Source of the DNA: Cohnella luojiensis
GTDB lineage: Bacteria > Bacillota > Bacilli > Paenibacillales > Paenibacillaceae
Assembly (NCBI RefSeq): GCF_004564235.1
Contig: NZ_SOMN01000035.1
Coordinates: 1 to 54,929, forward strand
Reading direction: 5' to 3'
Length of the DNA: 54,929 nt
Shown: positions 32,410-40,979 of the stretch, piece after piece
Layout of the letters: every line of letters starts with the position of its first letter
Numbering within the stretch: the stretch's first letter is position 1
Position numbers and translations under genes: made by a program
Notes under the pieces: model-generated
Databases searched by the model: none
What the model was told of the DNA's origin: nothing
What the model saw: the letters and a program-made list of their open reading frames with translations, nothing else

Positions 32410-34449
32410 TTATTCTATTTTCTCCATGTCCACCCGCGTCGAGAAGAAGGTTGCCCCGCCTCCCATATCGGAGAGACGCTGGGACGTCAGCGAATTGACG
32501 GCCTGAACCCCCTCGTTGCCATGTTCCCACCATAACCCCTGGGTTACGAGCACGCCCGGCAAGACGTTGTTCGCAACCTTCACGGCGATGCGGCATTCCC
32601 CTCGCTCGTTCCATATCCGAACCTTGTCTCCGTTCTGCAGCCTGTGAGAGGCGGCGTCTTCGGCGTTCATGTCCGCGGTCGGCTGCTTCTCGAGCCGCTT
32701 CAGCCGGTCCTGATTGCCGAAGGTCGAATTGATGAAGCTATGATTCGGCCCAGTTACGAGCAGGAAGGGAAGCTCCTCCGGCTCGTGAATCGGAACGTAT
32801 TCCGGTACGGGAGGGAGTCCGGCTTTCAGCATGGCTGCGGAATAAAACTCGATTTTGCCGGAAGGCGTCGGAATCTTATCCGGGAACATCGAAGGCTTGT
32901 TCAGCTTCATTTTCGCCCAACCGTCCCGCTCCAGATCCTCGTAAGCGAGACCGTCCAAGTAAGGGGTGCTGCGGTCCAAGGCTTGCCGGATCATCTGCTC
33001 CTCCGTGATGTCGAACGTCTCAGCCTCGAAGCCCATGCGCATGCCTAGCTCCTTGAACAAAGTGAAGTTTGATTTGCATTCTCCCATCGGTTCGATGATC
33101 GGCTCATGCAATTGAAGGTATAAGTGCCAGTATGAAGCGAATAGATCGCGATTCTCGAAGTGGCTCGTCGCCGGCAGAACCAAGTCCGCGTATTGGCAGG
33201 TGTCGGTCAGGAACAAGTCATGCACGACGGTGAACAGGTCATCCCTCATCAAGCCTTGGCGCACTTGATTCTGGTCGGGCGCGACGACCGCGGGATTGCT
33301 GTTGTATACGAATAGAATATCGACGGACGGCTCGGCGGTAAGCAAAGCTTCTCCCAGACGGTTCATGTTGATGGAACGAACATTCCGATCGGGCATGAGA
33401 TCAGGCCGCTCCAGCTTATAGCTGTTCACCGCGGAATAATAACCGTTGCCTTTAATCGCGCCGCCGCCGAGAATACCCCATTGACCGGTCAACGCCGGCA
33501 AGCAAGCGATGGCGCGGACGGCCATGCCGCCGTTATCGTGATGCTGCAAGCCATTGCCGATCCGGATGAAAGACGGCGAAGCATTGCCGTACTCGCGGGC
33601 CAGACCCACGATCACGTCCGCGGGGATACCCGTTATCTGCGAGACCTTCTCCGGAGGATACGATTCCGCTTGGGCGATAAGCTCATCGTAGCCTTTCGTA
33701 TGGTTAGCGATGAATTCGGCATCCGTAAGTCCTTCTTTAATGAGCACATGCATCATGCCGAGAGCCAGAGCCGTGTCCGTGCCGGGCAGAATCCCGATGA
33801 ACTCGTCCGCCCATGCGGAGGTTCTGTTGCGATGAACGTCGATATGCACGATCTTGGCTCCCCGCTTGCGAGCTTCGGTCAAGTACATGACCTGGTGCAT
33901 GTTGGTCGAGACGAGATTGCAGCCCCACACGAGGACGTACTTCGAGTGTACGGTATCCTCGGGATCGATTCCCGCTGCGGCTCCCATCGTATAACGATAA
34001 CCCGCGGAACCGGCCGCGTTGCATATCGTTCTCTCCAGCTGGCTTGCGCCCAGACGGTGGAAAAACCGGCGATCCATGCCTTCGGCGTTAAGAATCCCCA
34101 TGTTTCCGTAGAAGCTGTAAGGGAGGATCGACTCCGCTCCCTTTTCGGTGATTTTATCTTTGAGCCGCCGGGTAATTTCATCATAGGCTTCATCCCAGGA
34201 GATGCGCTCGAACGCAAGCGATCCTTTAGGACCGACCCTGCGCATGGGATGCATGAGCCTATCGGGATGATAGACGCGCTCGTTCAGATGACGTACCTTG
34301 TTGCATATCGCGCCTTGGGTAACCGGGTGTTCCGAATTGCCGTCGATGGACGTTATGACGCCATCTTCCATTTTCACATGCAAACTGCAAGTATCGGGAC
34401 AGTCGAAGGGACAGACCGACCGGACGACCTTGGTTTCGGTTGCTGGCAT
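32410..34449 (-). CDS. Molybdopterin-dependent oxidoreductase (formate dehydrogenase/DMSO reductase superfamily)
   Basis: 679 residues. Cys13, Cys17, Cys21 and Cys49 (CPFDCPDTC...GAICNK) should hold a [4Fe-4S] cluster. Cys143 in ERTICNAAGSAG is at the position of the Mo ligand in FDH and Nap enzymes. The molybdopterin domains show VLVWGCNLVSTNMHQ, LPGTDTALALGM, GNGLQHHDNGG, YNSNPAVVAPDQ and the C-terminal guanine-dinucleotide domain with TGPNHSFINSTFGN. No twin-arginine signal, so it is cytoplasmic. Electron partner unknown. ATG 34449 follows GGAATGGAGTGTGATTGAAGA, a modest site. It is divergent from the BNR-MoaD pair and shares a palindrome with it; MoaD-type proteins supply sulfur for molybdopterin. 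Confidence 0.92.
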   Translation of the reverse strand: MPATETKVVRSVCPFDCPDTCSLHVKMEDGVITSIDGNSEHPVTQGAICNKVRHLNERVYHPDRLMHPMRRVGPKGSLAFERISWDEAYDEITRRLKDKITEKGAESILPYSFYGNMGILNAEGMDRRFFHRLGASQLERTICNAAGSAGYRYTMGAAAGIDPEDTVHSKYVLVWGCNLVSTNMHQVMYLTEARKRGAKIVHIDVHRNRTSAWADEFIGILPGTDTALALGMMHVLIKEGLTDAEFIANHTKGYDELIAQAESYPPEKVSQITGIPADVIVGLAREYGNASPSFIRIGNGLQHHDNGGMAVRAIACLPALTGQWGILGGGAIKGNGYYSAVNSYKLERPDLMPDRNVRSINMNRLGEALLTAEPSVDILFVYNSNPAVVAPDQNQVRQGLMRDDLFTVVHDLFLTDTCQYADLVLPATSHFENRDLFASYWHLYLQLHEPIIEPMGECKSNFTLFKELGMRMGFEAETFDITEEQMIRQALDRSTPYLDGLAYEDLERDGWAKMKLNKPSMFPDKIPTPSGKIEFYSAAMLKAGLPPVPEYVPIHEPEELPFLLVTGPNHSFINSTFGNQDRLKRLEKQPTADMNAEDAASHRLQNGDKVRIWNERGECRIAVKVANNVLPGVLVTQGLWWEHGNEGVQAVNSLTSQRLSDMGGGATFFSTRVDMEKIE

Positions 34450-34491
34450 TCTTCAATCACACTCCATTCCATAAAGCCAGTATACCGTAAA

Positions 34492-34506
34492 ATATTCCAT
34501 GAATAT
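34492..34506. promoter_or_regulatory. Palindrome in the divergent promoter region
   Basis: ATATTC-CAT-GAATAT lies between the molybdopterin enzyme gene (-) and the BNR gene (+). It is a plausible single operator serving both, but an AT-rich promoter element by chance is possible. Confidence 0.4.
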
Positions 34507-34584
34507 ATTCTTAAAATAAAGGAAAACGCTGCCTTTTTAGCGAACTTTTGTACGAAGAACGAAAACCTGTCAGGAGGGAATTTC

Positions 34585-35697
34585 TTGGCCAAGCGAGTAA
34601 AATTGTTGGTAGGAACGAACAAGGGCGTGTTTGTCTATTCCTCTAATGAAGAACGGAAAGATTGGAAGCTTAGCGGTCCGTATTTGAGCGGTTGGGAGGC
34701 TTATAGCGTACTGGGTGACAGTCGCAACGGACATGCTCTGTTCGCGGGCACTTCCCATGCCGCTTATGGGCCGTCCATTCGCGTCAGTTATGATTTCGGA
34801 GAATCGTGGACGCAGATCGAAGAAGGACCGCGTTATTCCGAGGAAAGCGGCTTCTCGCTGAATCGGATTTGGCAATTAGCGAAGGGAGCGCCGTCGCAGC
34901 CGGATACGCTCTATGCGGGAGTCGAGGAAGCGGGTCTGTTCGTCAGCCATGATCGCGGGGTCACTTGGAAGGAACTAAGCGGATTAACGAGTCATCCTTC
35001 GCGTCCCGGTTGGTTCCCGGGTGCCGGCGGGATGTGCTTGCACACGATTATCGTAGACCCGAACCGTCCCGAGAGAATATGGGTAGCGATGTCGGCGGTC
35101 GGGGTGTTCCGGTCGGAAGACGGAGGAGAAACCTGGCAAGCCCGCAATGCCGGTCTAGCACGCGTGCCTACGGGACAGCCCTTCGAAGAAGTAGGCTATT
35201 GCATCCATAAGATGGTGGCTGATCCGGATAATACGGATAATCTCTTCATGCAGGAACATTGCGGGGTATTCAAATCCGAGGATGGCGGAGATAATTGGAT
35301 GCCGTTCGAAGAAGGCTTGACGATGAAAGAAGGGGACGAGCCGTTCGGATTTCCGTTCTGCGTATCGCCGACGGGGGATTTATTCATTATTCCATTAGAG
35401 AGTTCGGAGCAACGGTCGATGAGGGACGGCAAGCTGCTCGTTTATCGCAGACGCGGGGACGAAGCGGCGTGGCTGCCGATCGGGGATGTTCTTCCCGAGG
35501 AGCAAAGGCATGTCAGCGTGCTTCGCGACGCCATGTCGGTCGATTCCATGGATCCTTACGGCATTTACTTCGGCACGACGTCCGGGGAGCTATTCTGTTC
35601 CTTGGATCGGGGAGTGAACTGGGAGCGGTTGCCGGGGCAGCTATCGCGTATTCTGTCGGTTAAACCATGGATCTTGGAGGCCGAGGATGAGGATTGA
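34585..35697 (+). CDS. BNR/Asp-box beta-propeller protein (sialidase-like fold, no known substrate)
   Basis: 370 residues from the TTG at 34585, chosen because CAGGAGGGAATTTC precedes it and VKLLVGTNKGVFVY opens the first blade. The open frame continues upstream to 33481, but only antisense to the oxidoreductase gene. Five Asp-box-like motifs are visible: SYDFGESW, SHDRGVTW, SEDGGETW, SEDGGDNW and SLDRGVNW. These mark blades of a propeller as in sialidases and photosystem assembly factor Ycf48. No signal peptide and no sialidase Arg triad or FRIP motif seen, so it is unlikely to be a secreted glycosidase. Its 3' end overlaps the MoaD-like gene by 11 bases, implying translational coupling. Confidence 0.88.
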   Translation: MAKRVKLLVGTNKGVFVYSSNEERKDWKLSGPYLSGWEAYSVLGDSRNGHALFAGTSHAAYGPSIRVSYDFGESWTQIEEGPRYSEESGFSLNRIWQLAKGAPSQPDTLYAGVEEAGLFVSHDRGVTWKELSGLTSHPSRPGWFPGAGGMCLHTIIVDPNRPERIWVAMSAVGVFRSEDGGETWQARNAGLARVPTGQPFEEVGYCIHKMVADPDNTDNLFMQEHCGVFKSEDGGDNWMPFEEGLTMKEGDEPFGFPFCVSPTGDLFIIPLESSEQRSMRDGKLLVYRRRGDEAAWLPIGDVLPEEQRHVSVLRDAMSVDSMDPYGIYFGTTSGELFCSLDRGVNWERLPGQLSRILSVKPWILEAEDED

Positions 35698-35962
35698 GGT
35701 TGGCGTACCAGGCTTGCTGGCGGATTGTACGGGCGGAAGGGCCAAGTTTCCGCTGGAAGCCGATACGCTAAAGGAAGCGCTAGACCGTTTATTCGCCGAC
35801 TACCCCTTGCTTAAGCGCCATGTTTACGATGAGACGGGCAAGGTGAGGAAACACGTTCTCCTGTGCTACAACAAGGACAACATCGATTGGTTGGATAGCC
35901 TTGATCTCCCGCTTCAGCCCGGCGACAAGCTCTTCGTCATGCAGCTGGTTTCCGGAGGTTAA
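35687..35962 (+). CDS. MoaD/ThiS-family ubiquitin-like sulfur carrier
   Basis: 91 residues. Beta-grasp pattern: IEVGVPGLLADCTGG, then a helix in TLKEALDRLFADYPLLKRHV, then LLCYNKDNIDWL, PLQPGDKLFVMQLVSGG. The C-terminal Gly-Gly is the site normally adenylated and thiocarboxylated by a MoeB/ThiF enzyme. ATG 35687 overlaps the end of the BNR gene (ATGAGGATTGAGG). Longer than classic MoaD and with an insert before the last strand. No MoeB, MoaE or ThiF is nearby. With the divergent molybdopterin enzyme, a role in maturing that enzyme or its cofactor is likely, but transfer of sulfur to another substrate is possible. Confidence 0.85.
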   Translation: MRIEVGVPGLLADCTGGRAKFPLEADTLKEALDRLFADYPLLKRHVYDETGKVRKHVLLCYNKDNIDWLDSLDLPLQPGDKLFVMQLVSGG

Positions 35963-35975
35963 GAAGAGATGGCAC

Positions 35976-36017
35976 AGCCCCCGTTTCCGCGATAACTTGT
36001 GGAATCGGGGGCTTTTG
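35976..36017 (+). terminator. Terminator of the BNR-MoaD pair
   Basis: AGCCCCCG-TTCC (35976-35987) pairs with GGAA-CGGGGGCT (36001-36012), followed by TTTGAG. Confidence 0.75.
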
Positions 36018-36165
36018 AGTTTCTTCATGCATATTTTGCAACTAAAAATGTAGGGGGTGATGCCCCGTGTAAACATTGCGTCCGGAAGCCATCCCAGACG
36101 GGTAAAAAAGGGGAGGAGGGGAAACAATGGTTCGATGAACGAAATCGATGAGGAGTGAAAACGAT

Positions 36166-36957
36166 ATGAGCCAACAAAAACTCAATGGCAAGGTGGCTAT
36201 CGTCACTGGCGGCGGATCTGGAATTGGTCGCGGGGCGGCGCTTCGGTTGGCGGAGCATGGAGCCAAAGTGTGCGTGCTTGATCGCGAAAGGGAGCGCGCG
36301 AACATGGTGAAGGAAGAAATCGCGAGACTGGGCGGCGAAGCGATGGCGGTAGAAGCGGACGTGTCGGAATCGGAGTCGGTAAGAATGGCGATCAGCAAAG
36401 CGGCGGATCGCTGGGAGAGGATCGATATCGTCTTCGCAAACGCGGGCATTAACGGTACGTGGACGACGATCGAGGATCTGTCCGAGGAAGATTGGGACCG
36501 AACGATGAACATTAACTTGAAAGGAACCTTCCTAACGCTGAAATACGCGATTCCGTTTCTCAAAAAGCAAGGGGGGAGCGTCATTATCACAAGTTCGGTG
36601 AACGGTAACCGAATCTTCTCGAATATCGGAGCGAGCGCTTATAGCACGAGCAAAGCGGGGCAAGTCGCGTTTATGCAGATGGCTGCCTTGGAGTTGGCCG
36701 AATATCGGATACGCGTGAATGCGATTTGCCCCGGGGCAATCAAGACCAACATCGGTCAAAATACGAATCGGACGCCCGAGGCGGAAGAGGCCGCCATTCC
36801 GGTAGAATATCCCGAAGGTTCCAGTCCGCTCGAGCACCATGCCGGCTCGCCGGAGCAAGTAGCCGACCTAGTGCTGTTCCTGGCATCCCAGCAATCCTCG
36901 CTGATCACGGGCACGAAAGTGTTTATTGACGGAGCGGAGTCGCTGTTGATCGGTTAA
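36166..36957 (+). CDS. Classical short-chain dehydrogenase/reductase
   Basis: 263 residues from the ATG at 36166, which follows GAGGAGTGAAAACGAT; an ATG 18 bases earlier overlaps that site. The NAD(P) motif TGGGSGIGRG, VLDRERERA (an acidic residue after the second strand favouring NAD), NAGI, TSSVNG and YSTSKAG, with catalytic Ser, Tyr and Lys, are all intact. The insert TPEAEEAAIPVEYPEG before the last helix is common in YdaD/YhxD-like glucose dehydrogenase-type SDRs. Substrate unknown. Compare the atypical SDR at 19227, which lacks the Tyr and Lys. Confidence 0.92.
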   Translation: MSQQKLNGKVAIVTGGGSGIGRGAALRLAEHGAKVCVLDRERERANMVKEEIARLGGEAMAVEADVSESESVRMAISKAADRWERIDIVFANAGINGTWTTIEDLSEEDWDRTMNINLKGTFLTLKYAIPFLKKQGGSVIITSSVNGNRIFSNIGASAYSTSKAGQVAFMQMAALELAEYRIRVNAICPGAIKTNIGQNTNRTPEAEEAAIPVEYPEGSSPLEHHAGSPEQVADLVLFLASQQSSLITGTKVFIDGAESLLIG

Positions 36958-36970
36958 TCTTTAGGAATCG

Positions 36971-37003
36971 GACCGCCTTCCTGCTAAGAGGAAGGCGGTC
37001 TTT
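36971..37003 (+). terminator. Terminator after the SDR gene
   Basis: GACCGCCTTCCT (36971-36982) pairs perfectly with AGGAAGGCGGTC (36989-37000), followed by TTTG. Confidence 0.85.
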
Positions 37004-37159
37004 GCGCTGCGCGATTTTCCGAATTCGAGAATGAAACGTATTTATGCACAAAGCGTGGGGGGAATCTTATTATATGTAACAAAAGGCGAAGCAACGGTTT
37101 GACGCCCATGCGCTTTAGGTTAATAATCGGACTGAACAAGTTAAGGAGGGGGAAGGAAA

Positions 37160-38752
37160 ATGAATAACGCGATGCCGGTAACACAGCATGTAATGGTAAC
37201 TTCCCCTCATTATTTGGCGAGCATGGTGGGCGCGAGGATATTGGAGCAGGGCGGCAACGCATTCGATGCTGCGGTAGCCGTCAGCGCGGCGCTCGGGGTC
37301 GTTTACCCGCATATGACCGGAGTGGGCGGAGATGCTTTCTTCATGCTCTATAAAGCGAAATCAAAAGAATTGATAGGATTCAACGGCACGGGCAGAGCGG
37401 CTGCCCGCGCCGATGTCGCATATTTCGCGAACAAGGGATTATCCTCTATTCCGTTGCGCGGAGCGCTTAGCGCCATAACGGTCCCCGGGATGGTGGACGC
37501 TTGGTGGGAAGTGTGGTCGGTCAACGGGAAACTGACGTGGGAGCAAGTGTTGGCGCCGGCTGTCCAATATGCGGATGAGGGCTTTCCCGTCTCCCCAAAC
37601 CTTTATGATTGGATATGCAGGGACGAGGAGCTGATTCGACAGAACGCGGAGATGGCGCGAGTATTTATGCCGGGCGGCGCTATCCCGCTCCCGGGAGAAA
37701 CCCTTGTTCAGCGCGATATGGCGCAAACTCTTCGGCTGCTGCAGAAGGGAGGGAGGGATGCCTTCTATCAAGGCGAAATCATGGAGCGGATCGTGGCCGA
37801 CGCAGAACGGAACGACGGCTTGCTGGGAAAGGCGGATTTCAACTCTCATGCCGGCCGGTGGGTGGAACCGATCTCGACGGAATACCGCGATTATCGAATC
37901 TATCAGATGCCTCCCAACTCTCAGGGATTCACCGCGCTCATGATGATGAATATGTTGGAGCGGCACGATCTTGGCGCGATTTCCCGTCATTCCGCCGATT
38001 ACTATCATCTGATGACGGAAGTCGTCAAAAAGGCGTTTCTCCAACGCGACCTCTATCTAACGGATCCGGAATTCGCCGACATCCCGCTGCACCGCTTGCT
38101 TTCCAAAGAGTTCGCGAATCATCTTGCTGAGGGTATATCGTTTGAGAAAGCGGGCGCTCATCTGTCTCCGGCCATGGGGCAGGATACGGCGTACGCCGCC
38201 GTCGTGGACGAGGAAGGGAATGGAGTGTCTTTTATTCAAAGCCTGTATTTCGATTTCGGCTCCTGCTATATGCCGGGCGGTACAGGTATAATCATGCAGA
38301 ACAGAGGCTCCTTTTTCTCTCTGGATCCCCAACATATCAATTGCTTGTTGCCGGGTAAGCTCACTTTTCACACTTTGATGCCCGCTATGGTCTTTAAAGA
38401 CGGTTTGCCGTATTTGTTATTCGGAACGCAAGGCGGGGAAGGGCAACCGCAAACGCAATTATCGATCATGACGAGCGTGCTGGATTACGGGTGCACGATC
38501 CAAGAAGCGATAGCCAATCCGAGATGGGTGTATGGCAGGACTTGGGGGCAAGTAAGCGACAGCCTCAAGGTGGAGGGCAGGGTTTCCGAAAAGGAGGTTC
38601 GAATGCTGCGAAAAAAAGGCCATAACGTGGAACGGGTCGGAGATTGGGATTGGATCATGGGTCAAGCGCAAGGAATATTGATCGACCGGGACAAAGGCTG
38701 CTTGAATGGAGCGGCCGATCCGCGGGGAGACGGTATGGCGGTAGGCTGGTAA
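37160..38752 (+). CDS. Gamma-glutamyltransferase family protein (Ntn hydrolase)
   Basis: 530 residues. N-terminal half: ILEQGGNAFDAAVAVSAALGVVYPHMTGVGGDAF, seen as GGNAFDAAVA and TGVGGDAFF. The catalytic nucleophile is Thr343 in QDTAYAAVVDEEGNGVSF; autocleavage before it would give large and small subunits. GSCYMPGGTGI-like and GTQGGEGQPQTQL elements are the substrate-binding part of the small subunit. No signal peptide is visible, unlike classical secreted GGT, which suggests a cytoplasmic enzyme of the YwrD type. It transfers or hydrolyses gamma-glutamyl groups from glutathione-like or other amides. ATG 37160 follows TTAAGGAGGGGGAAGGAAA. Confidence 0.92.
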   Translation: MNNAMPVTQHVMVTSPHYLASMVGARILEQGGNAFDAAVAVSAALGVVYPHMTGVGGDAFFMLYKAKSKELIGFNGTGRAAARADVAYFANKGLSSIPLRGALSAITVPGMVDAWWEVWSVNGKLTWEQVLAPAVQYADEGFPVSPNLYDWICRDEELIRQNAEMARVFMPGGAIPLPGETLVQRDMAQTLRLLQKGGRDAFYQGEIMERIVADAERNDGLLGKADFNSHAGRWVEPISTEYRDYRIYQMPPNSQGFTALMMMNMLERHDLGAISRHSADYYHLMTEVVKKAFLQRDLYLTDPEFADIPLHRLLSKEFANHLAEGISFEKAGAHLSPAMGQDTAYAAVVDEEGNGVSFIQSLYFDFGSCYMPGGTGIIMQNRGSFFSLDPQHINCLLPGKLTFHTLMPAMVFKDGLPYLLFGTQGGEGQPQTQLSIMTSVLDYGCTIQEAIANPRWVYGRTWGQVSDSLKVEGRVSEKEVRMLRKKGHNVERVGDWDWIMGQAQGILIDRDKGCLNGAADPRGDGMAVGW

Positions 38753-38781
38753 AAACGAGTTATGGAAAAGGGTATATCAAG

Positions 38782-38814
38782 GGTCTATTCGTATTGGAAT
38801 AGGCCTTTTTTTTT
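38782..38814 (+). terminator. Terminator after the gamma-glutamyltransferase gene
   Basis: GGTCTATTC (38782-38790) pairs with GAATAGGCC (38797-38805), followed by nine T. Confidence 0.85.
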
Positions 38815-38892
38815 GTCCCGAGGATTTAAAAACGGCCGTGTAATTCGCGACAAGCATAAAATTGTTAATTATATCTAATAATTAGCGGGTGC

Positions 38893-38921
38893 TTGTGCTT
38901 TTTTATTCTGCGTGCTATATT
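38893..38921 (+). promoter_or_regulatory. Promoter of the ribose operon
   Basis: TTGTGC (38893-38898), exactly 17 bases, TATATT (38916-38921) with TGC directly before it. Predicted start about 38928, at the edge of operator 1. Confidence 0.7.
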
Positions 38922-38929
38922 ACAAATGC

Positions 38930-38941
38930 GGTACCGTTACC
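38930..38941. promoter_or_regulatory. RbsR operator 1 (candidate)
   Basis: GGTACCGTTACC, a near-palindrome (10 of 12 positions) with the central CG typical of LacI-family sites, placed over the predicted transcript start. Confidence 0.7.
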
Positions 38942-38995
38942 ACATTAGAATAATGCTATATATAAGCGTTATTAAGGCATACTATAAAGATTTAT

Positions 38996-39007
38996 GGTAC
39001 CGTTACC
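38996..39007. promoter_or_regulatory. RbsR operator 2 (candidate)
   Basis: A second identical GGTACCGTTACC, 66 bases downstream of the first in the same orientation; both are followed by purine-C. Two sites about six helical turns apart would allow looping or cooperative repression. Confidence 0.7.
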
Positions 39008-39036
39008 GCAATTTATTTCGCAGAGGGGGGAGAGCC

Positions 39037-40053
39037 ATCTCAACCATTCGTGATGTGGCCAAGCTGGCCGGAGTTTCCGTATCGACCGTCTCGCGTTATT
39101 TGAACAAAAGCGGTTACGTGAATTCGGAAACGGAGCAAACGATTAAGTATGCGATAGACAAATTGAAGTATGCGCCCAACCAGGTCGCCCGAGGCTTAGC
39201 CGGCAAAAAAACGAACACGATCGCGCTCATTCTTCCCGACATATCGAACTTGTTTTTTTCGGACTTGGCACGCGCGGTGGAGGATGTCGCAGCCACTTAC
39301 GGATATACGGTTATTTTCGGAAATTCGGATGATCAAGCCGTCAAAGAGAAAAGATACATTGAAACGCTTAAGCAGAAGTATATCGACGGAATCATTTTCG
39401 CCTCCAACACGCTTGGGCACGATGATGCGGAAATGTTGACGAAGCTAGGAATTCCCTTCGTCTGCTTGGATCGCGGTCCTTCAGAAGAAAACTCGAGCAT
39501 AGTGAGGTCCAAGAACAAAGAAGGCGCCATCATGGCTGTCCAACATTTGCTTGACGTGGGCTGCCGTAAAATCGCGCATATATACGGACCGCAGCATCTG
39601 ATTACGGCTAAGGAGAGGCTTATCGGCTATGAGCAATCGGTGCAGATATTAGACTGGTATTCGCCTACGCTGATAGAGCCGGGAGACTTCAGGATCGCCG
39701 GCGGAATGAAGGCGACCGATCGGCTGCTGGAACGCCATCCCGATATAGACGGCATTTTTGCCGGTAACGACTTGATGGCGATCGGGGCACTGAAAGCGCT
39801 GCATCGAAAGGGGATTCCGGTTGGCCGGCAAGTGGCCGTTTGCGGTTTCGACGGGATACAAACGACGGAAATAACGGTACCCGAGCTCACGACGATTGCG
39901 CAGCCGATTTATGATATGGGAGCGCTCATTTCGCGCCTGCTGATCAAGAAAATCGAAGGCAAGTTGGAAGAGGACCGGTTGTACGAGCTTGACGTTAAGC
40001 TTATCGTCCGGGACTCGACTTTTAGGAGGCAAGGTACGAATGAACAAGCCTAA
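39037..40053 (+). CDS. rbsR: LacI-family repressor of the ribose operon
   Basis: About 338 residues. The protein must begin near STIRDVAKLAGVSVSTVSRYLN, the LacI headpiece; the hinge and a periplasmic-binding-protein-like domain (NTIALILPDISNLFF, FCLDR-like VCLDRGPS, GIFAGNDLMAIGALKAL, VCGFDGIQTTE) follow. No ATG, GTG or TTG lies at the expected place. AGAGGGGGG is followed 6 bases later by ATC (39037), and an ATT is at 39046; an ATG at 38953 has no site and would add 28 odd residues. An AUC or AUU start like that of infC is the best reading. First gene of rbsRKDACB. Confidence 0.85.
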   Translation: MSTIRDVAKLAGVSVSTVSRYLNKSGYVNSETEQTIKYAIDKLKYAPNQVARGLAGKKTNTIALILPDISNLFFSDLARAVEDVAATYGYTVIFGNSDDQAVKEKRYIETLKQKYIDGIIFASNTLGHDDAEMLTKLGIPFVCLDRGPSEENSSIVRSKNKEGAIMAVQHLLDVGCRKIAHIYGPQHLITAKERLIGYEQSVQILDWYSPTLIEPGDFRIAGGMKATDRLLERHPDIDGIFAGNDLMAIGALKALHRKGIPVGRQVAVCGFDGIQTTEITVPELTTIAQPIYDMGALISRLLIKKIEGKLEEDRLYELDVKLIVRDSTFRRQGTNEQA

Positions 40054-40975
40054 GCTAGTCGTTATCGGCAGCTTGAATATGGATATCGTGATCGAAACCG
40101 AACGTTATCCGCAGGTAGGGGAAACCCTATTGGGGGAAAGAATCCAATTTATCCCCGGCGGCAAAGGGGCGAATCAGGCGGTCGCGGCGGCTCGGCTCGG
40201 CGCGGAGACCGCAATGATAGGAGCGCTCGGCGATGACGCGTTCGGCGAGGAATTACTCCGCTCATTGCAGGAAGCCGGCGTCGACGTGTCAGGCGTGAAA
40301 CGTGTCGCCGGAGTGGCGACCGGCGTGGCCTCGATCTATGTCGCCGAAGGCGACAATAGCATTGTCGTCGTGCCGGGGGCGAATTACCGGGTGGAGCCGG
40401 CCGACATTGACCGCAGCGAAGGCAAGCTCCTTCAGGCGGACATTGTTCTGCTGCAATTAGAAATACCGGTCGAAACGGTCTTATATGCCGCCAAGAAAGC
40501 GAAGTCGTTAGGTAAAACGGTTGTGCTCAATCCCGCGCCCGCGCAGCCGTTGCCGGAAGAGCTGTTCGGGTTCATCGATTACTTGACGCCCAACCGAACG
40601 GAGCTTTCCCGATATACCGGGATGGACGCCGAAGGCGAAGCGCTGGAGTCGGCTATGCGGAGAATGAAAGAGATGGGCGCCGCCCATGTCGTTACGACGC
40701 TGGGTGCTGACGGCTCGGCATATTTGACGGATGACGGCGGGATGCGTACGTTAACGGGTTATAAAGTGCCGGTTGTCGATACGACGGGAGCCGGCGATTG
40801 CTATAACGCAGGACTGGCTCTTTCGATCGCGGCCGGACGGAGCTTGGAAGAAGCGGTCGACTACGCGTCGGTAGTCTCCGCGCTAGCAGTAACCAAATTC
40901 GGCGCGCAGGCAGGAATGCCGACGGAAGACGAGGCGCTAAGGTTCATGAAGGAACTGAAGACAACAGGAGAGTAA
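40040..40975 (+). CDS. rbsK: Ribokinase
   Basis: 311 residues from the ATG at 40040 (site TAGGAGGCAAGGTACGA), overlapping rbsR by 14 bases; the frame open to 39989 is inside rbsR. Ribokinase signatures: VVIGSLNMDIVIETER, GGKGANQAVAAARLG, MIGALGDDAFG, NPAPAQPLPEE, TPNRTE and the anion hole VVDTTGAGDCYNAGLAL with the catalytic Asp in GAGD. It phosphorylates D-ribose at O5 to ribose 5-phosphate. Translation is likely coupled to rbsR. Confidence 0.96.
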   Translation: MNKPKLVVIGSLNMDIVIETERYPQVGETLLGERIQFIPGGKGANQAVAAARLGAETAMIGALGDDAFGEELLRSLQEAGVDVSGVKRVAGVATGVASIYVAEGDNSIVVVPGANYRVEPADIDRSEGKLLQADIVLLQLEIPVETVLYAAKKAKSLGKTVVLNPAPAQPLPEELFGFIDYLTPNRTELSRYTGMDAEGEALESAMRRMKEMGAAHVVTTLGADGSAYLTDDGGMRTLTGYKVPVVDTTGAGDCYNAGLALSIAAGRSLEEAVDYASVVSALAVTKFGAQAGMPTEDEALRFMKELKTTGE

Positions 40976-40979
40976 CAGG

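Noticed and set aside
33481..34584. 368-codon N-terminal extension of the BNR protein
   Set aside because: It is antisense to the molybdopterin oxidoreductase gene and not propeller-like; a good ribosome binding site precedes the TTG at 34585.
38893..39036. Upstream part of the rbsR frame
   Set aside because: It begins on the -35 hexamer and includes both operators; the residues do not resemble LacI-family proteins.
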